From Halolamina pelagica (GTDB lineage Archaea > Halobacteriota > Halobacteria > Halobacteriales > Haloferacaceae): a stretch of DNA of 64,000 nucleotides. Numbering within the stretch: the first letter of the stretch is position 1; every line of letters starts with the position of its first letter. Below, piece after piece: positions 55,545-63,727 of the stretch. Position numbers and translations under genes: made by a program. The stretch lies in NCBI RefSeq assembly GCF_900115675.1, contig NZ_FOXI01000004.1, positions 186,001 through 250,000 on the forward strand, read 5' to 3'. A model generated the notes under the pieces. The model had not been told where the DNA came from and did no database searches. It was given only the letters and a program-made list of their open reading frames with translations.

Positions 55545-56738
55545 TCAGACGCCCTGGCCCATCAGGTGGCTCCGGAGCACGTCCGGCGCCTTCGTCGCCG
55601 CCTCGGTGTTCAGGACCACCGCCTCGTCCTCACTTCCCAGTGTGCCATCCTCGGCGAGCGCCCACAGGCCCGCCGCGGCGACGCCGCCGGCCAGTCCCAC
55701 CTCGACCGTCTCGGTCGAGGCCACCGCGACCGCACTCTCCAGCGCGTCGGGGTCCTCGACGGTCAGCGCCTCGCCGCCGGTCTCTCGGATCGCGGCCAGC
55801 GCCAGCGGGCCGCCCGGCGGGTCCGCGACTTCGAGTTCGCCGACGATCGTGTCCGGCGTCTCCCACGGCTCGGTGTCGTCCCGGCCGGCCTGCCACGCAG
55901 CCGCGATGGGCGCACAGCCGTCGGCCTGGACGGCGTACACCGGCGGCAGGTCGTCGATCAGCCCCAGTTCCACGCACTCCCGGAGGCCGTCGACGACGCC
56001 GACGACGAGTTCGCCCGTGCCCGCGGGGAGGACGACGGCGTCCGGCGCGTCCCAGTCCCGATCCGCGAGGAGTTCGTAGGCGACCGTCTTCAGCCCGTCG
56101 TGGCGGAACGGCGAGGCGAACGCGCCCAGGTCGACGTAGTCGGACTGGAGCTCCTCGGTGAGCGCGTTGACGGCGTCGCCGAGCCGGCCGGGGACGACCT
56201 TCATCTCGCCGCCGTGGACGTTCACCATCGCCTTGTTCGAGAACGGCGAGCGCGTCGGGACGAACGCGTAGGAGCGCAGGTCAACCTGGCCGGCGTAGGC
56301 CGCCATCGACTGGCCGGCGTTGCCCGGCGAGGCGCAGGCGACGAGCTCCGCGCCGGACGCGTCGGCCGCGGTCACCGCGACGGCGAGCCCGCGGTCGAGC
56401 ACGGAACCGGTCGGGTTGCGCGCCTCGTCTTTGATCGCGACCCCACCGAGGCCGAGTTCGTCGGCGAGGCGGGGGGCGTCGACGCTCGGGGTCCCGCCCT
56501 CGGCGGCCGAGAGCGCCGAGTCGGCCTCGAAGGGGAGTACCGTGTCGCGATCCCAGGCTCGCGGGCCCGCGCGCACCGCGTCGGGGTCGACGCCGTCGAG
56601 GTCGTACTCCGGCCGGCGTGGCGCGCCGCAGTCCGGGCACGGGCCGGCGCCGGCGATGGCCGCCGGCTCGGCGTCATCGGCGGCGAGGCTGGCGCCGCAG
56701 TCGGTGCAGACGAGTCCGACGAACGCGTCGCTGAACAT
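55545..56738 (-). CDS. Threonine synthase-like PLP-fold protein lacking the PLP lysine
   Basis: A 397-residue fold-type II protein with a zinc ribbon at the start (C11, C14, C34, C37). It keeps the family's loop KDEARNPTGSVLDRG, but where threonine synthases have GSFKDRG, residue 114 is Leu and the Lys that would bind PLP is gone. The phosphate-side loops SPGNAGQS (137-144) and LPAGTGELVVGV remain. Without the Schiff-base lysine, aminotransferase or lyase chemistry should fail, so it could be a binding or regulatory protein. The C-terminal half and length match threonine synthase. It lies beside a thiolase/DUF35 pair. Confidence 0.8.
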   Translation of the reverse strand: MFSDAFVGLVCTDCGASLAADDAEPAAIAGAGPCPDCGAPRRPEYDLDGVDPDAVRAGPRAWDRDTVLPFEADSALSAAEGGTPSVDAPRLADELGLGGVAIKDEARNPTGSVLDRGLAVAVTAADASGAELVACASPGNAGQSMAAYAGQVDLRSYAFVPTRSPFSNKAMVNVHGGEMKVVPGRLGDAVNALTEELQSDYVDLGAFASPFRHDGLKTVAYELLADRDWDAPDAVVLPAGTGELVVGVVDGLRECVELGLIDDLPPVYAVQADGCAPIAAAWQAGRDDTEPWETPDTIVGELEVADPPGGPLALAAIRETGGEALTVEDPDALESAVAVASTETVEVGLAGGVAAAGLWALAEDGTLGSEDEAVVLNTEAATKAPDVLRSHLMGQGV

Positions 56739-56842
56739 GCGTCGACCCTGGAACCGGTCCGGGAAGGGCCTGCCGGAATGCCGACGACTCCGCGCTCGTC
56801 GACTCCGGCAGGCCTTTAGCCGAACACCGTTAATTCACACAC

Positions 56843-58021
56843 ATGAATGGCGTGCGCGTGGCCGGCGTGGGGCTCACCCACTTCGGCTCGCACCCCGAAC
56901 GGACCGGCCGCGACCTGTTCGCCGAGGCGGCGCTGAACGCGCGGGACGACGCCGGCGTCCCGCTCGACGACGTCGAACAGTTGAACGTCGGCAACTTCGC
57001 CGGCTCGCTGCTGGAGGGGCAGGGCCACACGGCGCCGCTGCTGGCCGAGGCCGCGGGCCTCGACTGTCCGGCGACGCGCTACGAGGAGGCCTGCGCGTCG
57101 GCCGGCGTCGCGGTCCGCGAGGCGGTCCGGGCCGTCCGCTCGGGCGAGGCCGACGTCGTGCTCGCCGGCGGGATGGAGCGGATGACCAACAACGACACCC
57201 CGGAGACGACCGAGGCGCTCGCGATCGCCGCCGACGAGCTGTTCGAGATCCGCGCCGGGGTCACCTTCCCCGGCGCGTACGCGCTGATGGCGACGGCCTA
57301 CGCAGAGGCGTTCGACGTGGACGAGGAGACCCTGAAAACCGACCTCGCGAACGTCGCGTCGAAGAACCACGACAACGCGCTCCCCAACGAGTACGCGCAG
57401 TACCAGCGCGAGATCTCCGTCGAACAGGCGCTCGACGCCCCGCCGGTCGCGGAGCCGCTGGGACTGTTCGACTGCTGTCCGGTCACCGACGGGGCCTCGG
57501 CGGTCGTCCTCGTGAGCGAGGAGTACGCGGCCGACCACGACCTCTCCGCGGACGTGGCGGTCGTCGGTACCGGACAGGGGACCGACCGGATGGCGCTGCA
57601 GGACCGCGAGTACCTCGCCCGGACGCCCGCGGCCGACGACGCCGCGGCGATGGCCTACGACGACGCGGGCATCGACGCCGCCGACGTGGACGTGGCGGAG
57701 GTCCACGACTGCTTCACGATCGCCGAGGTGCTCGCGATCGAGTCCCTCGGCTTCTACGAGCCCGGCGAGGGCCTCGGCGCGGCCCGGCGCGGCGAGACCC
57801 GGGCCGACGGCGAACTCCCCGTCAACCTCTCGGGGGGCCTGAAGGCGAAGGGCCACCCCGTCGGCGCGACCGGCGGCTCACAGATCGCGGAGATGACGCG
57901 ACTGCTCAGGGGTGACCACCCCAACAGCGACGAGGTGCCGGACGCCGAGGTCGGCGTGACCCACAACGCGGGTGGCACGGTCGCGTCTGCAGTCGTCCAC
58001 GTGCTGGAGGTGGCAGAATGA
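56843..58021 (+). CDS. Thiolase family protein (acetyl-CoA acetyltransferase type)
   Basis: A 392-residue thiolase. The nucleophilic Cys is C84 in EEACASAGVAV, the catalytic His is in AKGHPVGATGGSQ, and CFTIAEV precedes it. Instead of the second active Cys in the C-x-G motif, the end reads THNAGGTVAS, as in archaeal and SCP2-type thiolases. The stop overlaps a DUF35 gene. Archaeal thiolases of this type work with HMG-CoA synthase in the mevalonate route; no synthase is here, so a beta-keto thiolase of fatty acyl or acetoacetyl type is also possible. Confidence 0.86.
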   Translation: MNGVRVAGVGLTHFGSHPERTGRDLFAEAALNARDDAGVPLDDVEQLNVGNFAGSLLEGQGHTAPLLAEAAGLDCPATRYEEACASAGVAVREAVRAVRSGEADVVLAGGMERMTNNDTPETTEALAIAADELFEIRAGVTFPGAYALMATAYAEAFDVDEETLKTDLANVASKNHDNALPNEYAQYQREISVEQALDAPPVAEPLGLFDCCPVTDGASAVVLVSEEYAADHDLSADVAVVGTGQGTDRMALQDREYLARTPAADDAAAMAYDDAGIDAADVDVAEVHDCFTIAEVLAIESLGFYEPGEGLGAARRGETRADGELPVNLSGGLKAKGHPVGATGGSQIAEMTRLLRGDHPNSDEVPDAEVGVTHNAGGTVASAVVHVLEVAE

Positions 58022-58389
58022 GTGACGCCGGCTTCGACGAGTGGCTCCACGCCTTCGTCGCCGACGACGGCTACTACCTCGCCTGCGAGAACGGCCACGG
58101 CCACCTGCCGCCGCGGCGGGTCTGCCCGGACTGTGGCTCGACCGAGTTCGCCGAGGAGTCCCTGCCCGAGACGGGAACCGTCGCGGCGGTCACGACCGTC
58201 CACGTCCCGGCGCCGTCGTTCGAGGCGGACGCGCCCTACGACACCGTCGTCGCCGACTTCGGCGCCGTCCGGCTGACGGGCGTCGTCGACGCCGAGCCCG
58301 GAACGGTCGAGATCGGCGACGCTGTCGAACCCTCCGTGGGCGCGAGCGAGACGACCGGCGACGACGTGCTGGTGCTGCGCCCGGTCTAA
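58018..58389 (+). CDS. DUF35 zinc-ribbon/OB-fold protein, thiolase partner
   Basis: A 123-residue protein with a rubredoxin-like zinc ribbon (C23, C36, C39, with His in the first pair position) and an OB-fold (GTVAAVTTVHVPAPSFEADA). In archaea a DUF35 subunit bridges thiolase and HMG-CoA synthase and may shuttle the CoA intermediate. The ATG overlaps the thiolase stop (ATGA), a coupling seen in such pairs. Cytosolic. Confidence 0.88.
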   Translation: MSDAGFDEWLHAFVADDGYYLACENGHGHLPPRRVCPDCGSTEFAEESLPETGTVAAVTTVHVPAPSFEADAPYDTVVADFGAVRLTGVVDAEPGTVEIGDAVEPSVGASETTGDDVLVLRPV

Positions 58390-58403
58390 AAGGAGTCCCG
58401 TCG

Positions 58404-59423
58404 TTACTCCGCGTTCGCTTCGTTCTCCGTGGCCGCCTCGCCGGCCTCACCAGCCTCGTCCGGGTCGTACTCCCGGATCACCGAGTGGTCGTCGGGGAGT
58501 CCGCCGTCGAGCACGTAGTCGAGGAACGCGTCGGCGCGCTCGACGTGCGGGAGGAGCTTCGCGCGGTCGAACACGAGCAGTTCCGCGCCCGCGGCGCGGG
58601 CGAGCGCCTCGCCGTCGGCGACCGGGCTCATCTCCGTCTCGCGGCCCCAGACGATCGTCGTCGGCACGTCGAGGTCGGCGAGCGTGGCGCCGAGGTCGAG
58701 GTCGGTGTCGAGGTCGCCGGCGAGGAACCCGGCGGGCGCGAACCGCGCGTTCTCCTGGTGGGCGGTCCGCCACTCGTACTCGGCCCACTCCTCCTCGGGG
58801 CCGTCCGGGTCGGCGTAGCCGTGATCGGCGTTGAAGTAGTCGATCGCGGGCTCGGAGGTGACGGCGTTGAACAGCGCCTCGCCCACCAACGGCGACCGGA
58901 CCAGTTCGCGCACCCACGTCCCGCCGCCGGGCCCGGTCGTCGTGGTCGGACAGACGAGCACGAACCGCGAGACGGGGACCTCCCGTGCCGCTGCGGCCGC
59001 GTAGGCAGCCGAGAGCGAGGAAGCGACCACGGCCGGGCCGTCGGCGTCGCCGAACTCGCCGAGGAACGACTCCACGAACGCCTCGTACAGCGGCGCGGAG
59101 TAGCGAACCGGCGGGCGGTCCGAGCGCCCGTAGCCCGGGAGGTCCGGGGCGATCACGTGGTACTCCCGGGCGAGTTCGTCGAACACCGCGCGCCACTCGC
59201 CCGACGAGCCGGCGGCGTTGACCCCGTGCAGGAGGACGAGATCCGGATCCGCCGGGTCCCCGGCCTCGGTGTAGGCGACGTTCATCCCGCGCCAGCGGTA
59301 CGTACGCTGCATCCCGTCGAGCGCCGGCGGGAGGTCGCCGGCGTCGCGGCGGAGGAGGGCGTTCGTGGCCGCGGCGGCGCCGATCCCGAGGGTCGCGTAG
59401 CTGAGGGCGCGTCGGAGTTTCAT
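58404..59423 (-). CDS. Alpha/beta-fold hydrolase
   Basis: A 339-residue alpha/beta hydrolase with an N-terminal hydrophobic stretch (ALSYATLGIGAAAATNALLR), so probably membrane-attached. The oxyanion HGVNAAGSS follows beta-3, and the nucleophile elbow reads VVASSLSAAYAA, so Ser in S-S-L-S replaces the usual GxSxG glycines. The acid is in an Asp-rich segment and the catalytic His is in LLPHVERADAF. The tail is acidic. Likely an esterase or lipase-like enzyme; substrate unknown. Confidence 0.82.
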   Translation of the reverse strand: MKLRRALSYATLGIGAAAATNALLRRDAGDLPPALDGMQRTYRWRGMNVAYTEAGDPADPDLVLLHGVNAAGSSGEWRAVFDELAREYHVIAPDLPGYGRSDRPPVRYSAPLYEAFVESFLGEFGDADGPAVVASSLSAAYAAAAAREVPVSRFVLVCPTTTTGPGGGTWVRELVRSPLVGEALFNAVTSEPAIDYFNADHGYADPDGPEEEWAEYEWRTAHQENARFAPAGFLAGDLDTDLDLGATLADLDVPTTIVWGRETEMSPVADGEALARAAGAELLVFDRAKLLPHVERADAFLDYVLDGGLPDDHSVIREYDPDEAGEAGEAATENEANAE

Positions 59424-59526
59424 TCAGTCCCAGCTACGTGTTCCGGGTGCTTAACTCCACAGTTCCCGGCCGCTGCCAGGCGGTTCGATCGTGGATTTTT
59501 TGACGCGGTGAAACAAAACGTTCGAC

Positions 59527-60201
59527 ATGCTGAGTGACGCGATGGAGGACTATCTGAAAGCGATCTACGTGCTCCAGCGCCAGGATGGCGCGCCCGTCTC
59601 CACGTCTGCCGTCGCGGAGTACCTCGACAAGACGCCGCCGACGGTGACGAGCATGATGGAGAAACTCGACGACCGTGGGCTGATCGACCGCGAGAAGTAC
59701 CGCGGCGTCGAGCTGACCGAGGAGGGCGAGACGGTGGCGCTCGAGGTGGTCCGGCACCACCGACTGCTCGAGGCGTACCTCGCCGAACATCTCGACTTCG
59801 ATTGGACCGAGGTCCACGACGAGGCGGACACCCTCGAACACCACATCAGTGAGGACCTGGAGCGCCGGATGGCCGAGGCGCTCGACGATCCGGTCGTCGA
59901 TCCCCACGGCGACCCGATCCCGACCGAGACGCTGGAGCCGGTCGACGAGGCGGCCGGCGAACGACTGAGCAGTTTCGGCGTCGGCGACCGCGTCGTCGTC
60001 TCCCGGGTGCTCCACCGCGAGCAGGACGAACTCGACTACCTCTCGGCGGCGGGGCTCACGCCGAACACGACGATCGAGATCGTCGACGTGGCGCCGTTCG
60101 GGATGGTGACGGTCCGCCTCGACGACGGCGAGGAGCAGAGCCTCCCCGAGGACGTCGCTGACGCGATCCGGGTCAGGGCGACGACGGGGGAGGTCGCCTG
60201 A
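59527..60201 (+). CDS. DtxR/IdeR-type metal-dependent regulator with SH3-like domain
   Basis: A 224-residue full-length DtxR-family repressor. Residues 1-60 are the winged helix (EDYLKAIYVLQRQD, then EYLDKTPPTVTSMMEKLDDR), followed by the dimer/metal domain with HHRLLEAYLAEHL and LEHHISEDLERRM, and a C-terminal FeoA/SH3-like domain (VGDRVVVSRVLHRE onward). It senses Mn(II) or Fe(II). Together with the GDT1-type transporter gene two bases downstream it points to manganese or calcium homeostasis. gattttttgac at about 59493-59503 is a plausible BoxA, giving a leaderless transcript. Confidence 0.9.
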   Translation: MLSDAMEDYLKAIYVLQRQDGAPVSTSAVAEYLDKTPPTVTSMMEKLDDRGLIDREKYRGVELTEEGETVALEVVRHHRLLEAYLAEHLDFDWTEVHDEADTLEHHISEDLERRMAEALDDPVVDPHGDPIPTETLEPVDEAAGERLSSFGVGDRVVVSRVLHREQDELDYLSAAGLTPNTTIEIVDVAPFGMVTVRLDDGEEQSLPEDVADAIRVRATTGEVA

Positions 60202-60203
60202 GC

Positions 60204-60977
60204 GTGCCGGGAGCGATCGCGCTTCCCCTGCAGTCGGGGCTCGACGCCGTCGTCGGGCGGTACGCCGAACACGGCCCGCTAGCGGCCGCGTTCCTGGCGA
60301 ACCTGCTCGCGACCTTCGGGGACAAGGGACAGTTGGTCGTCATCACCCTCGCGACCCGGTACGACGCCAAGGCGGTCTTCGTCGGCGCCATGGGGGCCTT
60401 CACGCTCTGGTCGGCGCTGGAAGTCGCGTTCGGGCAGTACGTCGTCTCGGTGCTGCCCGCGGGCGTGGTGACGCTGATCACCGGCGGCCTGTTCGTCGCC
60501 TTCGGGCTCTGGACGGTTCGGTCCTCGATCCGGGGGTTCCGCGACGACGAACAGTCGCTGTCGCTGACCTCGGGTACGGGTCTCGACGTGGGGCTCACGG
60601 GGATGCTCGTCCCGGACGCGCTGCTCGCGCGAGTCGGCAGCTACGGCGGCCTGCTGACGGGCTTCCTGTTCGTGCTGTTCGCCGAGTTCGGGGACAAGAC
60701 CCAACTGCTGACGATCAACCTCGCGGCGACGTTCCCCGACGCCCCCGTGTCGGTGTTCGTCGGCGTCGTCGCCGCGCTGGCGCTCCGGACCGGCATCGAC
60801 GCCGTCATCGGCGAGAGGGTCGAGGCGGTACTGCCGACCCACTACATCGAGGCCGGTGCCGCCCTCGTCTTCCTCGCGTTCGGGGTCGTCGTCCTCGGCG
60901 CGCCGACGGTGGTGCTCTACGCCGCGATCGGGGCGCTGATCGTGGCGGCCGCCGTCGGCGTGCTTCGACGCCGCTGA
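60204..60977 (+). CDS. GDT1/TMEM165 (UPF0016) cation transporter
   Basis: A 257-residue membrane protein with two copies of the GDT1 module and about six helices. The second motif is a proper EFGDKTQL, but the first reads TFGDKGQL: the Glu that binds the metal in the usual ExGDK[TS] is Thr and the Ser/Thr is Gly. Family members export Mn2+ or exchange Ca2+. Loss of one acidic ligand would weaken one half-site, so function may be altered. GTG start two bases after the regulator gene. Confidence 0.87.
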   Translation: MPGAIALPLQSGLDAVVGRYAEHGPLAAAFLANLLATFGDKGQLVVITLATRYDAKAVFVGAMGAFTLWSALEVAFGQYVVSVLPAGVVTLITGGLFVAFGLWTVRSSIRGFRDDEQSLSLTSGTGLDVGLTGMLVPDALLARVGSYGGLLTGFLFVLFAEFGDKTQLLTINLAATFPDAPVSVFVGVVAALALRTGIDAVIGERVEAVLPTHYIEAGAALVFLAFGVVVLGAPTVVLYAAIGALIVAAAVGVLRRR

Positions 60978-61014
60978 GGAATGGGGCGGTTTTTTCGCAG
61001 TTCCGCCCCCTGCA

Positions 61015-61773
61015 GTGACTGTGTTCGAAGTCGTTCCGTCGCTCGTCGCCGGCGCCGCGTTCGGGCTCGCACTCGCGGCGCCGCCGGGGCCGATGAACGC
61101 GGTCATCGCCGAGGAGAGCGTGCTCCGCGGCTGGGTCGCGGGCGTGAAAGCCGGGTTGGGCGCGGGGCTGGCGGACTTCGTCTTCTTCCTGCTCGCGCTG
61201 GCCGGGGTGGTCGGCGTCGTCCAGCAGTACCCGACGCTTCAGGGCGTGCTGTTCGGCGTCGGCGGGCTCCTGATGGTCTACTTCGCCTACGGCGCCGCCA
61301 ACAGCGTCCGGGCGACGTTCGCGCCGTCCTCGGTCGACCGGCGGGCTGGAACCGGGACGGACGACCAGGGGGGAATCGACGCGGGCGGCGACACGAGCGC
61401 GCCGGCCGACCTCGGCGAGTCGACCGGGTTCCGTCGCGCGTTCGTGCTCGCGCTCACGAACCCCTACCAGATCCTGTTCTGGCTGACCGTCGGCGTCGGC
61501 CTGCTCGACCCCGGGCGGTTGGACGTGCTGGCGGTGGTCCCCTACGTCGGCGACGCGCTGACTGGCGTGTTCGTCGTCGAGACCGGCAGCCCCGCGCTGA
61601 TCGTCGGCCTGTTCGGCGGCATCGCGCTCTGGCTCGCCTGTTTCCCGGCGGCGCTGGTACAGGCCGGCCGCCGGGTGGACTCGTTCGCGCCCGCCGTCGC
61701 CGCCCTCAGCGCGCTGGTGCTCGGGGGGTTCGGCGTCAGTTTCCTCCTCGAAGCGTGGCGCGTGCTGGGCTGA
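61015..61773 (+). CDS. LysE-family translocator
   Basis: A 252-residue membrane protein with about six helices, starting VTVFEVVPSLVAGAAFGLAL. The LysE pattern is APPGPMNAVIAEESVLRGWVAG and, in the second half, RRAFVLALTNPYQILFWL. A hydrophilic loop of about 45 residues lies between helices three and four. Members export amino acids or metals. GTG at 61015 or 61021. It may belong to the preceding transcript (37 bases after it). Confidence 0.85.
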   Translation: MTVFEVVPSLVAGAAFGLALAAPPGPMNAVIAEESVLRGWVAGVKAGLGAGLADFVFFLLALAGVVGVVQQYPTLQGVLFGVGGLLMVYFAYGAANSVRATFAPSSVDRRAGTGTDDQGGIDAGGDTSAPADLGESTGFRRAFVLALTNPYQILFWLTVGVGLLDPGRLDVLAVVPYVGDALTGVFVVETGSPALIVGLFGGIALWLACFPAALVQAGRRVDSFAPAVAALSALVLGGFGVSFLLEAWRVLG

Positions 61774-61824
61774 CCGGCGTCGACTGACGAACCGCTTTTC
61801 ACAACTGCACCCGACCACCGGTGC

Positions 61825-62871
61825 ATGTTCGACAAATCGACGTGGATCCGGCTGCCCCGGAACGTCGTCGTCGGCCACGGGGTGCTCGCGGAACTCGGCG
61901 ACGCCGTCGGCGAACTCTACCTCTCGGGCACGCCGCTGGTCGTGACCAGTCCCTCGCCGAACCGGATCGTCGGCGACCGCGTCCGCGACCAGCTCCCGGA
62001 CTCGGAGACGGTGGTCGTCGAGGAGGCCAGCTTCGACCAGGTGCAGAAGGTCATCGACGCCGCCGAGCGGGCCGAGGCGGGCTACCTCGTCGGCCTCGGC
62101 GGCGGCAAACCCATCGACACCGCGAAGATGGCCAGCGACGAACTCGACGTGGGGTTCGTCTCCGTCCCGACCGCGGCGAGCCACGACGGCATCGTCTCCG
62201 GGCGGGGCTCGATCCCGGAGGGGGACACGCGCCACTCCGTCGCCGCCGAGCCGCCGCTGGCGGTCGTCGCCGACACCGAGGTGATCGCCGACGCGCCGTG
62301 GGAGCTGACAACTGCAGGCTGTGCGGACATCATCTCGAACTACACCGCCGTCGCGGACTGGAAGCTGGCCCAGCGCCTGAAGGGCGTCGAGTACTCGGAG
62401 TACGGCGGCGCGCTCTCCCAGATGACCGCGGAGATGCTGGTCGACAACGCGGACCTCATTCGGCCGGGACTGGAGGAGTCGGCGTGGATCGTGGTGAAGG
62501 CGCTGGTCGCCTCGGGCGTGGCGATGTCCATCGCCGGCTCCTCGCGGCCCGCCTCGGGCGCGGAGCACCTCTTCTCCCACCAACTCGACCGGATCGCCCC
62601 GGGACGGGCGCTCCACGGCCACCAGGTCGGCGTGGGGTCGATCATGACCGCGTACCTCCACGACGGCCCGGACGGGCTCTGGAAGGACATCCGCGACGCG
62701 CTCGCGAGCCTCGACGCGCCGACGACGGCCGAGGGCTTGGGCGTGAGCGACGAGGAACTGCTGGAGGCGCTGACCAGCGCCCACGAGATCCGGGACCGCT
62801 ACACGGTGCTGGGCGACGGGATCACCGAGAAGGCCGCGCGGGACGTGGCGGAGACGACGGGCGTGATCTAG
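61825..62871 (+). CDS. egsA: NAD(P)-dependent glycerol-1-phosphate dehydrogenase
   Basis: A 348-residue enzyme that reduces dihydroxyacetone phosphate to sn-glycerol-1-phosphate, the backbone with the stereochemistry of archaeal lipids. The nucleotide motif is GGGKPIDT (92-99); the zinc ligands by alignment pattern are D168 in CADIIS, H248 in GAEHLFS and H264 in LHGHQVG. Length and sequence are typical. TAG stop shares CTAG with the converging NUDIX gene. Single gene, essential in archaea. Confidence 0.95.
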   Translation: MFDKSTWIRLPRNVVVGHGVLAELGDAVGELYLSGTPLVVTSPSPNRIVGDRVRDQLPDSETVVVEEASFDQVQKVIDAAERAEAGYLVGLGGGKPIDTAKMASDELDVGFVSVPTAASHDGIVSGRGSIPEGDTRHSVAAEPPLAVVADTEVIADAPWELTTAGCADIISNYTAVADWKLAQRLKGVEYSEYGGALSQMTAEMLVDNADLIRPGLEESAWIVVKALVASGVAMSIAGSSRPASGAEHLFSHQLDRIAPGRALHGHQVGVGSIMTAYLHDGPDGLWKDIRDALASLDAPTTAEGLGVSDEELLEALTSAHEIRDRYTVLGDGITEKAARDVAETTGVI

Positions 62872-63389
62872 AGCGGTAACGCCGCCACGTCCGGGTACCG
62901 CAACCGGTCCGGGAACGCCGACAGCCACGCCGCCTCGTCGACGCTCCCGTCACGCGGCCGGGGATCGCCGCGGAGGTACTCGGCCTCGAAGACGACGATC
63001 AGTCGCGGGAGCGGCGGTCGACCCGTTCCCGCCGCGACGTGCACCGCCCGTTCGGCACGCAGGAGGCCGGTCAGCCGGCACTCGATGCCGGCTTCTTCGT
63101 AGGTTTCGCGACAGGCAGCCGCGGCGAGGGACTCCCCCGGCTCCTGCTTGCCCGCTGGTTCGGACCAGCCGCCCTGGTCGGCTTCGCGGACTAAAAGCGC
63201 CTCTGTCGTGCCGTTGTGCTCCCGGCGAACCCACGTCCCGGCGCCGCCGACGGTGCCAGCCGCGGCGCGTTCGGCGGCCGCGTCGTAGGTCGCCGGATCG
63301 ACGTGCCACTCCGTCTCCGTGACCGCGACGGTCCCGTAGCGCGCTTCCAACCGGTCCAGGGTGTCGTCGACGGCACGAGCGGGGTCCAC
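62868..63389 (-). CDS. NUDIX hydrolase
   Basis: A 173-residue NUDIX hydrolase. The Nudix box runs from G80 to about residue 102 and keeps the Gx5E (G80, E86), the REx2EE block (R94 E95, E98 E99) and the final G101; this binds Mg2+ or Mn2+ and cleaves a nucleoside diphosphate linked to another group. A GTG start (VDPARAVDDTLDRLEARYG) is used. The N-terminal 75 residues are extra. Substrate unknown, as usual for NUDIX. Confidence 0.88.
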   Translation of the reverse strand: MDPARAVDDTLDRLEARYGTVAVTETEWHVDPATYDAAAERAAAGTVGGAGTWVRREHNGTTEALLVREADQGGWSEPAGKQEPGESLAAAACRETYEEAGIECRLTGLLRAERAVHVAAGTGRPPLPRLIVVFEAEYLRGDPRPRDGSVDEAAWLSAFPDRLRYPDVAALPL

Positions 63390-63727
63390 GCGTGGCCGTT
63401 CCGTCCGGGGTGTAAAGAAGACCGTCGCTCGTCGAAGGTGAGGTCGTCCCCGAGCCGGGAGCGGGCGCTCGGGAACTGAGAACCGCCGCGCGACCTGTCC
63501 TGGATCGCGCGACGAGAGTGGTCGGGCGAGCCGGTGGCGCCAGTCCGCCGCGCCGTGGGGGCCACCCCGTCGCGGCGGGGGTCGGCTCGTCCGACCGGGG
63601 ACGGGTGCGTCGCCATCACCCGTACGCTATCCTTGGTCGCTATCGGTGATAAATCCCCGGACTTCGGGGCGACGATCGCCGGGCCGGAACCCGAACCACC
63701 TTGTCGCTCCGGACCCTGCGCTCGCGT
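63390..63727. other. 338-base gap between divergent genes
   Basis: No convincing reading frame, tRNA or repeat array was found. There is a short GC-rich inverted repeat (cccgg-act-tcgggg near 63657-63670) and a TATA-like gataaatc (about 63649-63656) roughly 75 bases before the DUF420 start. It may hold long leaders or two promoters; I see nothing else in it. Confidence 0.5.
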
